Origin: Hyposmocoma kahamanoa
Lineage: Eukaryota > Arthropoda > Insecta > Lepidoptera > Cosmopterigidae
Reading direction: 5' to 3'
Assembly (NCBI RefSeq): GCF_003589595.1
Contig: NW_020654748.1
Location: 1,825,971 to 1,889,970, forward strand
Length of the DNA: 64,000 bases
Below the pieces are notes generated by a model. That model was not told the origin of the DNA. It was given only the letters and a program-made list of their open reading frames with translations, and did not search any database. Of this stretch, positions 21,854 to 31,885 are shown one piece after another. Every line of letters begins with the position of its first letter. The stretch's first letter is position 1. Both the position numbers and the translations under genes were made by a program.

Positions 21854-22321
21854 AAATAAGTTTTATTTCCTAAGCAAACAGATGACAAAATTGATGCCCA
21901 ATAAATTTTAAACGTAGTCTTGTTAAACAAAACCCACGCGCCACCTCAAACCGAAGATGACACAAACAAAAAAACAACGCGGAAACGACCATCTATGATT
22001 CATATTATAATATTAACTATTGTTATTTTTAGTTTCAATATCAAAATAAGTGGATGTACTTAACGAGAAATGTGAAAAAGATCTTTTATTTTGCACATGA
22101 AATCAAATACTGTCGTAACTCAAAAATGGTGGTATTGAGAAAACACGATTTGAAAGTTTTTTATATTTATTATTTTATAGTAATTTATATTCACGTTTAC
22201 AAGTGGATTACTGATTTATTATGTATAAACAAAACTAATTCCATTATTTTCAATAAGATTAATTCAATATGTTCTTTATAATTTTCAGATCGTTTGCGAT
22301 TTATTGATTTATTAAGTATTT
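21854..22321. other. Intronic, nothing recognised
   Basis: AT-rich. Around 22111-22160 TCGTAACTCAAAAATGG with GAGAAAACACGATTT is shared with 59335-59372, a small old repeat. Confidence 0.4.
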
Positions 22322-23220
22322 ACTTAATAAGTAGCAGTAGGGCTCCTTGTGAAAAAGTTCGTTCAGGAAAGTACTGCCACATTATCTATTTCTGCCGACA
22401 AGCAGTAGCGTGAGCATTACTGCGTTCCGGTTTCGAAGGGCAAGGGAGCAAGTGTAATTGCAGGTCCATGGAACTTATGTCTTAGGGTGTGAAGTGCAGT
22501 GACAGTGTCCCTCATATCTTTGTGATTTAGATTCTGAGTGGTATTGCTACTGTTATGGATAGGCGTGAAAGGGTTGTAACCCTAACTAGCCGTGAACAGG
22601 TTCACGGCAATGAAATGGGAAACTTCCGGTCCACAAAATTTATTAAAGAAGTAAAGTTTAAAGAAAGGGCTGTAACAATAAAAGGTAAATGTAAAAAAAC
22701 AGGTACAACAGTATAAAACACTCCCTACACTTTATTATTAAGGCACTTACCCCTAAATGGGCCGAGAAACTGAATTACAGAAATAGATACATGAAGGGTG
22801 TAGACTTATAAATTATTACACATGATTAGCTTATTAACAGCTCTGACTGTTGTGGCGGTCGAGCTGGGAGTGACCGTGGTACGAAAACAAAATGAGAAAG
22901 TGAAGGAAGATGGAACAATTCGAATTTAAAATTTAAATGCAAGTAAAATAAAAAAAATGATAAGATACAAGAGGATAGAGGCGATACAAAAAGGTGAGAT
23001 GACGGTGTAAGGAGGTCACACCGTCACAGGCGTGTCGCTTACCATCAGACGCACGACTTGTTCGACCCGTCACTTTGTCCTTATAAAAAAAACTACCCTC
23101 TTCATATAATTACAGCGTTTAAACATACAACATACGGTATTACATCTGATATACATGACAATTACGATGTACGTAACATTTGCAATAATGGTAATGAAAT
23201 AAATTACATAAACTTAAACT
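22322..23220 (-). mobile_element. Family C repeat, long copy, split by a 460-bp insertion
   Basis: Family C sequence runs 22322-22567 and resumes at 23028-23220. The two halves join at AGGCGTG exactly where other copies read through (compare 41030-41045 and 60100-60110). With 33285-33720 this copy defines the extent of family C as about 440 bp, from GTAGCAGTAGGGCTCCTTGT to AATAAATTACATAAACTTA in this orientation. Confidence 0.75.
22568..23027. mobile_element. 460-bp unclassified insertion with AGGCGTG duplicated at its ends
   Basis: The 7-bp AGGCGTG is present at 22561-22567 and 23028-23034. The insert starts AAAGGGTTGTAACCCTAAC and ends AAGGAGGTCACACCGTCAC, is purine-rich in its second half and has no long open frame. 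A related sequence lies at about 27130-27515 (AACAGGCTGTAACAA, CTTACCCAAAAAGGGCC, GAAGGAGGTTACGG). It could be a solo LTR (TG...CA can be drawn inside it) or a short retroposon; the sequence does not decide. Confidence 0.6.
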
Positions 23221-23796
23221 GACCCACGGCACCCATTACGCCATCACGTGCCGGTAATCCAGAGGTTAAAGAATCGCCATGTACCCTATGGACGGGGAAG
23301 CTAACCAGTCCCGAATAAGTCTCTGGAAAGAGAGATACCCCACGGCATCACTCATCCCGCTATCGGAACACCTCCCTCCTGGGCATGATCTACCTTAACA
23401 AACTTGGAAGTCCCTAAATAGACTGTGAACCCCAGTCGGCCGGAGCAAGGAGTGCATGCACGGGTGGGGTTACATATCTTAGAGCGCATGTTTGTGGTAT
23501 CTCTCCCCGGACTATGGCACATGTTTTGTCCTGCCTTGCGTGACCCTACACCTGCACACGCTAGGACCTGTACAACGCCACTGATAATGATGTCTCAGTC
23601 ACTAAGTACTCATCACAAATATAAACGTCATAGTAGACACGCCAAGAACAAGAAGATTGATTAGTTAATTAATTAACAATTCTAATATTTTTTCTACAAA
23701 GTTGTTTCTCGTGTACATGGGACATGTCTAGATATTGAATTTTACTATCAATGATATTGTATTCGTTGAAAATTGATTGATTGATTGATTGAAAGA
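23221..23796 (+). mobile_element. 3' end of a non-LTR retrotransposon with (ATTG)n tail
   Basis: A GC-richer non-coding block (23221-23650) includes CCCCGGACTATGGCACATG and CACGCCAAGAACAAGAAG. An AT-rich stretch then ends in four to five ATTG units at 23772-23793. The layout, a 3' untranslated region and tetranucleotide tail with no coding part, fits a strongly 5'-truncated LINE. The clade is uncertain. Confidence 0.5.
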
Positions 23797-24179
23797 TCTA
23801 ATTACCAATACGATTTTATTTATAGGTTAAAGGCTCTTTGTGATTCTTGGCATCGGGACACTAAAAAGTGCCACTGCTTTCTATCAAATTACGAGTATTT
23901 GATAAGTCTTTTAGATGTTTCTTTATATTTAAAACAAATTAGATGTGACGAACGGACGGGAGTGATGGACAAGCAAATCATTACTTATGCAATAACTTCC
24001 ATTTTTTGAATTTTAATACGTTACACTAAAAACTGGATTTTAATTTGTAACTTTTAAACCAATCAACTTGAACACGTGACATGACATACATAGCTGTTCA
24101 GCCCTCCTTGTCATAACGAACGCATTTGCAATTTGGTAACTTTCGAAATATTGTCCCATATTATCAACCCATTTATATT
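23797..24179. other. Intronic, nothing recognised
   Basis: AT-rich; the open frame at 23785-24009 has no coding character. Confidence 0.35.
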
Positions 24180-24910
24180 TCCCACTACTGGGCATTGGTC
24201 ACCTCTCGATTGGGACCTCACAGGTTTCCCAATTGTCCTGAACTTTCTTCGACGTGCAGGCTTCATTGCGTTGTTTTACTTCATTGAAAAGAACATGATA
24301 AATTTCAAATAGTAGATAGGTACGGTAGGTCAAAACCATTTGGCTACCACGACGTTGTCTCATCTTTTAGCCTATACATCAGTCCACTGACATTTGTCCA
24401 TAGCACAGTGCCGTAACCTTAGAATAATAACGCATAGAATGATAGTTTCATATCAAACGAACTGTCACAAGTGAGGCAAAAATCAAATTCATGTAGTTTT
24501 AGTAGTAGGTTAATTTTCGGTTTAAGTGAATATTTATATAAAAATACAAGTTGAAACGCGTTACTTCCTCGTGGAATGTGATGTTAGTATCTATTTTATG
24601 TTTGTCTGACGTATTTTTACACTCATTTACCGCACATTTCGTCGTTTTTGTGTGCAAGTTGACTTTGAGCACTGAAGGCCCGCCCGCTCGTGTAGGCCCT
24701 TTGGGAGCGCTTCAATTTGCCTCACTTAGCGTGTGCGGGCTAGGTTTCTATGCGTTATTATTCTAAGGCCGTAACTATGTTTTAATTATAGTGCCCCTCC
24801 CTATCAACCTCTTGGTTATACGGGAACTGCAAGCAAACCTACACAGGGAGTTAATTCAGTCCACAGATCAGTCCGTTTACAGACTTAATTCTGGGGCTCA
24901 AAAGGCAAGT
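24180..24910 (-). mobile_element. SINE-B/leader unit, inverted copy, split by a P-like MITE
   Basis: In inverted order the 3' part (CCACTACTGGGCATTGG), tRNA-like start (CCATTTGGCTACCACGACGT) and leader (TCAACCTCTTGGTTATACGG, GGAGTTAATTCAGTC) match 12335-12935. The leader is interrupted at GCCGTAAC by the element at 24418-24767. The shared order in two independent copies shows that leader and SINE part move, or moved, as one unit. Confidence 0.75.
24418..24767 (-). mobile_element. P-element-like MITE with THAP remnant, copy 1 (350 bp)
   Basis: The termini CTTAGAATAATAACGCATAG and its exact inverse form a 22-bp perfect inverted repeat. A second inverted pair, AAGTGAGGCAAA (24469-24480) and TTTGCCTCACTT (24716-24727), sits inside. 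GCCGTAAC duplicates flank it (24410-24417 and 24768-24775), an 8-bp target duplication. On the minus strand the interior encodes the same THAP-like segment as the copy at 31504-31885, but the start codon is lost (ACG for ATG). The layout resembles P elements, which make 8-bp duplications, have subterminal inverted repeats and begin with a THAP domain. Confidence 0.85.
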
Positions 24911-25136
24911 GCTTGAGAGAGAAGAAATTTAAAATAAATAGAATATTTTAAATTTCTTATCAAGGGTGTTAATTTGAATGCGTTACTTTAAGAATAGATG
25001 AAAGCCAGTGTGTGAATATGAAGGAAATGTGTTGTGAAATCAACCTGCAAAATTTGTACATACAATCCATTTTTTGCGTTTCAATAACTTTGTGCTTTAA
25101 GATACGAGTTTGAGAAAGTAAGGCGACGATAATGAA

Positions 25137-25886
25137 TGTGTAAGGATTTTAGAAACGTTTATACGATTTTAACACTGTATAACTCACTTATTCGTAGCAC
25201 TCTCGAGTATGCAACTCCTGTCTGGAATCCGAACTATCAAGTTCATGCAGAAAGAATAGAAAGTATACAACGGGCATTTACTCGTTTTCTGGCGTATAAG
25301 GATAGGCAATGCCCATATAGAGCTGACTACCGCAGGCGCTTGCTTTATTTTAAACTGGAGAGGTTGGAAACTAGGAGGAAAATTTTTGACCTGAGTTTGC
25401 TGTACAAATTATTACATGGACAGCTCGATATGCCCTGCACGACGTCTCAGATTGGTTTGGCGGTACCTAGAAGACTTCCTCGTTATCCAGCACAAAAAAT
25501 ATTTTCGGTTCCGGTGTCTCGTACTAATGTTGGCCATTTTTCTCCGCTCAATCGTTGCATGCGAACTTTTAATGACATTAACTCAGATGAGATTGACATC
25601 TTTCACGACTCGTATAAAATGTTCAGGAGGAATGTAAGGGAACATTTAGTGTAAATATTAATTCGTTTATAATTGCATAATAATTTTTAAGTTCATATAT
25701 TTTACTTTTTTTCCATTTTTATATAATTTTTAGTTTTCTTTGAATTGCTGATGTTACCTTTCCAGAGTGTTGTATACTCCTATAAGGACGTAACATACTG
25801 TACTTAACCATTTAGATAAGATTGTGTAATATTGTCTATGTATACGTCGATGGTGTATCAAATAAATAAATAAATAAATAAATAGA
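25137..25886 (+). mobile_element. Truncated non-LTR retrotransposon, reverse-transcriptase C-terminal part
   Basis: The open frame to 25654 encodes 172 residues from the region after the catalytic domain: SLIRSTLEYATPVWNPNYQ, then RIESIQRAFTRFLAYKD and RRKIFDLSLLYKLLHG, typical of jockey/CR1-type LINE proteins. The catalytic YADD box is absent because the 5' part is missing. About 200 bp of 3' untranslated sequence ends in an (AAAT)n tail at 25861-25886. The frame has no interior stop, so the copy is fairly young. The first ATG is internal to the original protein, not a true start. Confidence 0.85.
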
Positions 25887-26089
25887 TAAGTTTTTAAAAA
25901 TAATGATTTAGTTTCGCTAAAATGTCGATTGTGTTACTTATGATAACATAACACACCTCACAGATAACTTAAAACTTTCTGTGTACAATCAACGGTGCAA
26001 AATGAATTGTATAGAAATGTAATGATGTGCTTGTTAAGATACAAGTAGAATTCGTTTCGGCAATAATACATACCGCATTATTATTACAG
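25887..26089. other. Intronic, nothing recognised
   Basis: Short AT-rich interval. Confidence 0.3.
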
Positions 26090-26395
26090 TAGTGTTGTAA
26101 CTCAAAATATGTAAACTTCAAAATTACATCACTATTGAATTTAAAATTTAACTCTCTAATTACAATATTTTAAGAAACAAATTAAAAGATATCTATTCTG
26201 GCCAAAACAGGTCTTACTCAAAAATATGAAATTAATTTTTCCGTTATATATATATCTCTGTAATAAACTTTAACCTATATATACATTTTAATTAATGATC
26301 TTTCACTGGAAGTGAGTAATTCGTTTTTCATCGATTCAGAAAAAATACAGTTTTTGAGTTAATACACTATTGTGTTAACAGTGCGAAATTAAGGT
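26090..26395. repeat. Family D repeat, copy 1
   Basis: GTTGTAACTCAAAATATG at the left and TTTTTGAGTTAATACACTATTG at the right are partly inverted. CTGTAATAAACTTTAACCT and TTTTTCATCGATTCAG are shared, in the same order, with 50568-50970. Likely a MITE-like element; the boundaries are not exact. Confidence 0.6.
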
Positions 26396-26734
26396 GGATA
26401 AAATATAGAAACACTTAATCAAACGCTTTGACAATTTAATAACACCTACCTCTAAGATACGGTACATGCACCGTTACGAGCAAAATTACAAATGCCACAG
26501 GAATGCCACGGTTTTTTTTCTGTACAGTTAGTCGCACTAATTCCGAATTAATTTGCCAAAAGTTCGACGGGGTCACATCGCTTCTTGTAACTTATGAACT
26601 AGTTTAGCAATTGTGCTATTGAGGTCATAGGAAAATATGTAATGGCGGCCTTTATTGCCTTTCAGTCAAAATTGTCCTTATTATAACAATCCAACGTTTA
26701 CATTACATCCGAAATAATCTCAGTACACAGTACT
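26396..26734. other. Intronic, nothing recognised
   Basis: No coding signal or repeat matched elsewhere. Confidence 0.35.
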
Positions 26735-27015
26735 AAAAACACCGACCTTAAAAGTGAGTGGAATTACATCTGTTTGCCAAGTTTTATTGAAATCGGTTAC
26801 CGGAAAGTGTGCGAAAGCTGATTCATCCCCTAGTTTGCCACCCTTAGAGGTGGAATATTTTCTTCAAATTTAAATGGGACTAACACTGAGATACCCTCGT
26901 TCCACCAAAAACAAAAATCATCAAAATGCGTTCACAAATGCCGCTGGAGTAATCTACGCAATTATACAAAAAAAAATACAGTCTAATTGAAAACTTTTTT
27001 GAGTCGGTTTAAAAA
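26735..27015 (+). repeat. Family E repeat, nearly complete copy
   Basis: Starts ACACCGACCTTAAAAGTGAG and ends TTGAGTCGGTTTAAA, so its ends are weakly inverted (ACCGAC/GTCGGT). Between them are TTGCCACCCTTAGAGGTGG, TTCAAATTTAAATGGGAC and ATCATCAAAATGCG. Other copies: 20620, 31355-32020 (split), 53265-53705 (split, inverted), 54418-54672 (inverted), 59391-59672. This is a well-known type of lepidopteran dispersed repeat. Confidence 0.8.
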
Positions 27016-27515
27016 ACTATATTGGAAATAAACACAACATATAAAAACGTCTCTACATCCACGTTATGACTTATGTGCAACGGTCGGAATAGGACGTCAC
27101 GCGGGTTTTGCATAATAATGATAGAAAATAACACTTGGTCCACATCATTTATTGTAAAAGGTATAACAGTAGGGAAAAAGTGAAGGAAAAGAAAGAAGAA
27201 AGGAACAGGCTGTAACAAATATAAAAACAGGTATAATAATATAAAAACCCTCCTTACAGATTAGACTAACTTAAGTGAACTTACCCAAAAAGGGCCCGAA
27301 TATAATATATTGCTGCTTTTTAGTTTAGGCTTACATGATTGAAGGTCTTTTCTCCTCGAGAATTTTGATGGGAGTGGCGACGGAACGAAGCAAAGTAAGA
27401 ATGACAAAGAAAAAGAATTAGAGAACGATTCAAAATTTCAAAAATAAGTGGCCAGGAACTAGAGAAAAGGCTATAGAAGGTGGTATGACGATGAAGGAGG
27501 TTACGGCTAAAAAGT
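27016..27515. repeat. Relative of the 460-bp insertion at 22568-23027
   Basis: Purine-rich AGGGAAAAAGTGAAGG, AACAGGCTGTAACAAATAT, CTTACCCAAAAAGGGCCCG and GATGAAGGAGGTTACGGC occur in the same order as in 22568-23027. Diverged; ends not exact. Confidence 0.5.
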
Positions 27516-27544
27516 AGTTGAAAAACCAAATACGAAGATACGAC

Positions 27545-27660
27545 AACAAACTTAGTTGGTATAGCGTCTGGCACAGTATGCTAGAAGACGTCGGTTCGAA
27601 TCCAGCTGAATCGAAGGATTTCTTTCTGAGTGTTCGGTATTTGTATTAATAATTATTTAT
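27545..27660 (+). mobile_element. Family F tRNA-like repeat, copy 2
   Basis: CTTAGTTGGTATAGCGTCTG, GACGTCGGTTCGAATCC and TGTATTAATAATTATT match copies at 51335 and 20140. Confidence 0.7.
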
Positions 27661-27679
27661 TCGAATTCCAAGTTCCCGG

Positions 27680-27855
27680 AAATAAATTTACTGCATCGTA
27701 GGATAAAACTATTCACCTAGAAACTTACTTACTTTACTTACTTACTTACTTACTTTGGTAAAAGTTTAGTTATCTTTACATGCTGCTACTAGAATTACTT
27801 TAAAATCAAACTTCAACTTCAGGTGAGTAGTTTTATCTTACGGTGCAGTAAAACT
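27680..27855. repeat. Fold-back arms around a (CTTA)n microsatellite
   Basis: The left arm 27681-27720 (CTGCATCGTAGGATAAAACT, ATTCACCTAG) is inverted at 27820-27853 (CAGGTGAGTAGTTTTATCTT, ACGGTGCAG). Between them (CTTA)n occupies 27724-27756. The structure can form a long imperfect hairpin and may be a MITE whose centre became a microsatellite. Confidence 0.75.
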
Positions 27856-28778
27856 ATTCGTATAGATACATTTTTCTACTCGTTTGGAAACACTTTATTC
27901 CAACTAGTCATAGTTCCGACCAGGCTATTTACTAAGTCAGCCACGTTTACAGTCAAAATTTAAACAAATTTCAAAATATTTTCCGACGACTGCATGTCGC
28001 TCGAGAGGCCAATCCTCACCGACGCGACGATTCTTTCATCGACCATGAGTCATATTCATATTTTGACACTGATATCAAGTTGATGTTCTTAAATAGGGCA
28101 TAGAATACGGCCGCGGCAAGGTCGCTCGCGACAAAAGGTATCCGGCACAATTATTGATGGCTACAGGTTTATAAAACTGCACACTATGCCGCTGTTAGTT
28201 GACGGGCTTTTTTTTTCACTCATACTGGGTATCTCAATCTGGGGTCCTGTCTACCATCTTTCAGTTCCTCCACTCGCTTCAGTCTCTTTAAACACGCTCG
28301 TTGTTTCTTGTTGTTACGTTCGGCCTGGGTATTTTAAGGACATCCTCAATCTGGTTGAGATTTATGCGTCAAGGTCGACCTTTATCACGTTTCCATTCAC
28401 TTGGCTTGGTAAATTTGGGTGGTTATACTTGTAACATTTATACCGTCCATGCGACCAAACCGATGAATCATTCCATCCATTTTCTATTTCAGTCACTACA
28501 TCATTTGTCGCATAAAGCTAAGAAACAATTTTAATATTAGAATGCTCCACAAATCTGTGTGGTCTTTGTTACACAAACTACTCACGTACAAGTCCTATTT
28601 ATACCGGTAAATGACGACCTAAATTGGACGATTCTATTTTCAGTGGTTGCCAGGCTTACGAAAATTTCCCGAATTTCTGTTCTATGCGCGACGCAAAACG
28701 TTTCGCAAAAGATTTCAATGTTTTTGCTACGAATTTTCTATAATAATACTAAGAAGTATTGGCTCATTATTATATAAG
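27856..28778. other. Intronic, nothing recognised
   Basis: Overlapping plus-strand open frames at 28186-28534 have no conserved motif or splice context and are probably chance. A slightly CpG-rich patch at 28100-28140 (GAATACGGCCGCGGCAAGG) stands alone. Confidence 0.35.
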
Positions 28779-28935
28779 TAGCTCAGATGGTAAGAGCAGT
28801 GGCCGCGGTGTGGCAAAAGACGCTTGTTCGAGTCCAGTCAGATCGAAGGAATTTTTCTTTATATTTTTCGATCTTCGTATCGATAATGATGACAAACTGG
28901 TGGAGTTTTTTCACAAAAATAAAATATAATTTCAC
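28779..28935 (+). mobile_element. Family F tRNA-like repeat, copy 3 (diverged head)
   Basis: Head reads GTAGCTCAGATGGTAAGAGC, a tRNA-like A-box, with TTGTTCGAGTCC as B-box, then the family F body (CAGATCGAAGGAATTTTTCT, CGATAATGATGACAAACTGG, TTTTTTCACAAAAATA). The acceptor stem does not pair, so this is a SINE-like copy and not a tRNA gene. Confidence 0.65.
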
Positions 28936-28940
28936 AAAAG

Positions 28941-29231
28941 GCCGTGGTAACCTAATGGTTTTTCCTACCGCCTCTCGAACAAAGGCCGTGGGTTCGAATC
29001 CGGTCTCGCACCTCTGAATTTCTCGGCGTTTATGTGCGAAATTTAATTTGAAATTTACCATGAGTTTTTCGATGAAGAAAAACATCGTAATGAAACTTAC
29101 ACGTCGAAGAAGTTTCACAGCCCACATCCCCAACCTGCATTAATTAGGCTAGCGTGGCAGACTATGGCCTAAATCTTCTCCCGAGAGGAGATCTGTACCC
29201 AACAGTGGGACGTACGAACGCGTTGATGATA
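28941..29231 (+). mobile_element. SINE-B, copy 2
   Basis: GCCGTGGTAACCTAATGGTT, B-box GGTTCGAATCC, TTTTTCGATGAAGAAAAACA, GCGTGGCAGACTATGGCC, AGAGGAGATCTGTACCCAAC and GTTGATGATAA follow the same order as at 12616-12935. It starts right after the family F copy. Confidence 0.8.
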
Positions 29232-30764
29232 ATTAACTAACATAAATATTATAACACATTAAATCAGTAGTATTTTGGTTTGAAATCAACCGATAACATG
29301 AGCCGTTTTACATCACCCCGGCGCTATACAAGAATTGTATATTTACCTCAGATGATGCGGCCATTTTTTATTTCTTGCAATTCACACGTAGGTATCCTTA
29401 ATAATGCTAAGTGCCTACATCAAACATATGAAATTCAGGATTTCATAAAATACGACGTTCCTACAAATGTTATGACAATATGACAAGTTTGGTGCGAAAT
29501 TGCAATGTTTTTTCAATATGGCGGTTGACAGTCTTCTTATTTGTATTGATCCACGGCACGACGAACAAATCAACCCCATTTACGTTTGTACCAGGGCCAT
29601 TTAAAGATTGCTGGATCTTTTTTCGTATTATGAGTTTATGACGCATGCTATGGATATTATTGTCATAATCGTGTTTTTTAAACATGTCAAACATTTCAGA
29701 GATGACGTGAAAACATGTTTACTTTCAAGATTTTAAACACGCTCTAGTCGTATTGTGAATGGAGCCCTCACATACACATACATTTTTCATAATAAACGTT
29801 GGGCGTTTCATAAGTTATCACATTTTGTAATCTTTAGCCGAGAAATGTAAAAGCGTACTTGTGCGCTTACACGACATGAATTGATGAAAACTAAAATACC
29901 TACCGGCGCGCTATGATGGCCGTTTTGACAGTTTTCAATAGTGAGGTCAACTCTCAATTCATTATCGAAAAAAATATAATTAAATGCGACTCGCATCTAT
30001 ATATATCTATAAGTTTTTAGATTTATAACTAGTATTGCAAGGGGTAGCTGATTAAAGTTTTAATAAAACGAAAATAAAAAATGTTTACTTAATGCCTCGT
30101 CAATTCAAAACTGCTTTGTTTTGCATTGAGCTTTGACGCGAGTTTGCCGAAGGTAGAAGTTGTGCTGGACAGCGATCCTATAAGTGACGATCGCATTAGA
30201 TTTCATTTATAAAAGTTTCGAATTTCGAAAAACAAATGCCGAGTTGTGTCGTAAAATTGTGCATCCATAAAGTTTACTGCACGTCACTATTGACAACAAT
30301 GCACAGCAATTAGCTCCTTCAAAGTAGTTATGAATTAATACGAAACGTGATGAGCGGGTAAACGTCAAAACGGCTATCATACGAGTAGAGTGCCGGTACT
30401 ATAAACACAAATTAACTTCAACATTTAGACATTTTACAAATTGCCATATGTTCAAATTTTGAAGGCGACGCGTGTAAAACAATGGAAACCCACATGAGAT
30501 AAGTTGATGTCATTCTTGCCACGTGCTTAAGTCTGACTTAGGTTCAGGTGTTAATCTAAATTGCACGTAGGTTCGATTGGTTTGTTTTATAAACAATATA
30601 ATTACATTATGCAATATGGAAATTTTTTCTATTGATTTACATTATATAGTATGTATACAAGAATAAATTTAGTTTAGGTTTAATATGTATGTACCGTTGG
30701 TTTTTATTTTACATGCTTTTGGAGTATGTAAGTACACGCTGATTTTTATAATGAAATTACGACC
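29232..30764. other. Intronic, nothing recognised
   Basis: AT-rich. No coding frame stands out and no repeat was matched to other parts of the window. Confidence 0.4.
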
Positions 30765-31240
30765 GGACGCTCCTTGTGAGAGTTCGTTAGGGTACTAGTG
30801 ACAGGGCCTCTCAGATCTTCGCGATTTAGAGCCCTAACTCACCGGGACGCCAGTGAATACTTCAGCAGTGAATATTTGGCTACCTCTGGCAACCGACAGT
30901 CGCCAAACTTAGTAGCCATGCCACGTATGTCGAGTGCCTACGGCGACTGTCTGGCGACTGTAGTGAGGGAAGCGCGGTTTACACGCGTACATTTTGTTGG
31001 CTACGTCGCCAGCGCGCCAGAGTAGTCCACATAGGGGAGCGTCGGTAGTGGCCACGGTTCCAAATTGGCGACGTCGCCAATCGGTAGCCAAGTGAGGTAG
31101 CCGTCATACATTTTATTAGAAATTTTTGGCTGCGTAGCTGACGACGTCGCCATGGCGTCCCGGTGAGGCAGGGCAAGTTTTGAATGGCCACCAGGCGCAC
31201 GACTTCTTCGTCCCGCCACTTGGTATCATAAAAATAACCT
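30765..31240 (-). repeat. Family C repeat, split by a GC-rich inverted-repeat element
   Basis: The left part (CTCCTTGTGAGAGTTCGTTA, CTCAGATCTTCGCGATTTAG) and right part (GGCGCACGACTTCTTCGTCC, CACTTGGTATCATAAAAATA) are family C ends in the orientation of 22322-23220. Parts between them are replaced by the element at 30837-31166. Confidence 0.65.
30837..31166. mobile_element. GC-rich MITE, 330 bp, with CTCACCGGGACGCCA termini
   Basis: CTCACCGGGACGCCA at the left is exactly inverted at the right (TGGCGTCCCGGTGAG). The interior is full of GGCGAC/GTCGCC and TGGCTAC/GTAGCC motifs in both orientations, so much of it can fold back. Open frames across it on both strands are composition artefacts. Target duplication and superfamily are unresolved. 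Confidence 0.75.
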
Positions 31241-31503
31241 TACCATGACGATATAATGACGCATATCTCTAGCCATCGTAAAATACTACTCTTTTTTGGC
31301 AAATTGCACAACGCCCCTAGCGTTCACATGTGGAAGTAACATTATGTATAATAATCTCGTGGTTCAAAAAGTTCGTGGAATTGTACATCTTTTTGCCAAG
31401 TTTTATTAAAATCGAAAATGCGCAAAACCGGATTCATTCCCTAATTTGCCACCCTTAGAGGTGGAATATTTTCTTCAAATTTAAATGGGACTAATACTGA
31501 GGT

Positions 31504-31885
31504 CTTAGAATAATAACACATAGAAACCTAGTCCGCACACGCTAAGTGAGGCAAAATGAAGCGCGCCAAAAGGGCTTACACGACCGGGCGGGCCTTCAGT
31601 GCTCAAGGTCAGCTTGCACCGCGAACAGCTCCAGAATTTTAGCTAAAAATGACGAAATGTGCGGTAAATGAGTGTAAAAATACGTCAGTCAAACATAAAA
31701 TAGATACTAACATCACATTCCACAAGGAAGTAACGCGTTTCAACTTGTATTTTTATATAAATATTCACTAAAACCGAAAATGAACCTAGTTACTACTAAA
31801 ACTAGCCTGCATGAATTTGATTTTTGCCTCACTTGTGACAGTTCGTTTGATATAAAACTATCATTCTATGCGTTATTATTCTAAG
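31504..31885 (+). mobile_element. P-element-like MITE with THAP remnant, copy 2 (382 bp)
   Basis: Termini CTTAGAATAATAACACATAG and inverted ...TATGCGTTATTATTCTAAG match copy 1, with one difference in the left arm. Subterminal AAGTGAGGCAAA (31544-31555) and TTTGCCTCACTT (31823-31834) are kept. ACTGAGGT flanks both ends (8-bp target duplication). Here the THAP-like frame keeps its ATG. The two copies lie in opposite orientation and share most of their interior. Confidence 0.87.
31649..31771 (+). pseudogene. N-terminal THAP zinc-finger fragment of a P-like transposase
   Basis: A 40-codon frame begins MTKCAVNECKN and contains NITFHKEVTRF. THAP domains start with Cys-x(2-4)-Cys a few residues after the Met and carry a short FHxFP-like motif; here Cys4, Cys9 and TFHK fit. 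The later Cys-x2-His pair is missing because the frame ends at 31771. It is a leftover of the DNA-binding domain of a transposase, not a working protein. The same segment, without start codon, is in the copy at 24418-24767. Confidence 0.7.

Noticed and set aside
24551..24766. 71-codon open frame on the plus strand
   Set aside because: It runs antisense through the THAP-containing MITE and ends in its terminal repeat.
28779..28855. Possible tRNA gene
   Set aside because: A- and B-box-like sequences are present but the acceptor stem does not pair and the sequence continues as family F repeat.
30798..31219. Several overlapping open frames on both strands
   Set aside because: They arise from the GC-rich inverted-repeat element at 30837-31166.
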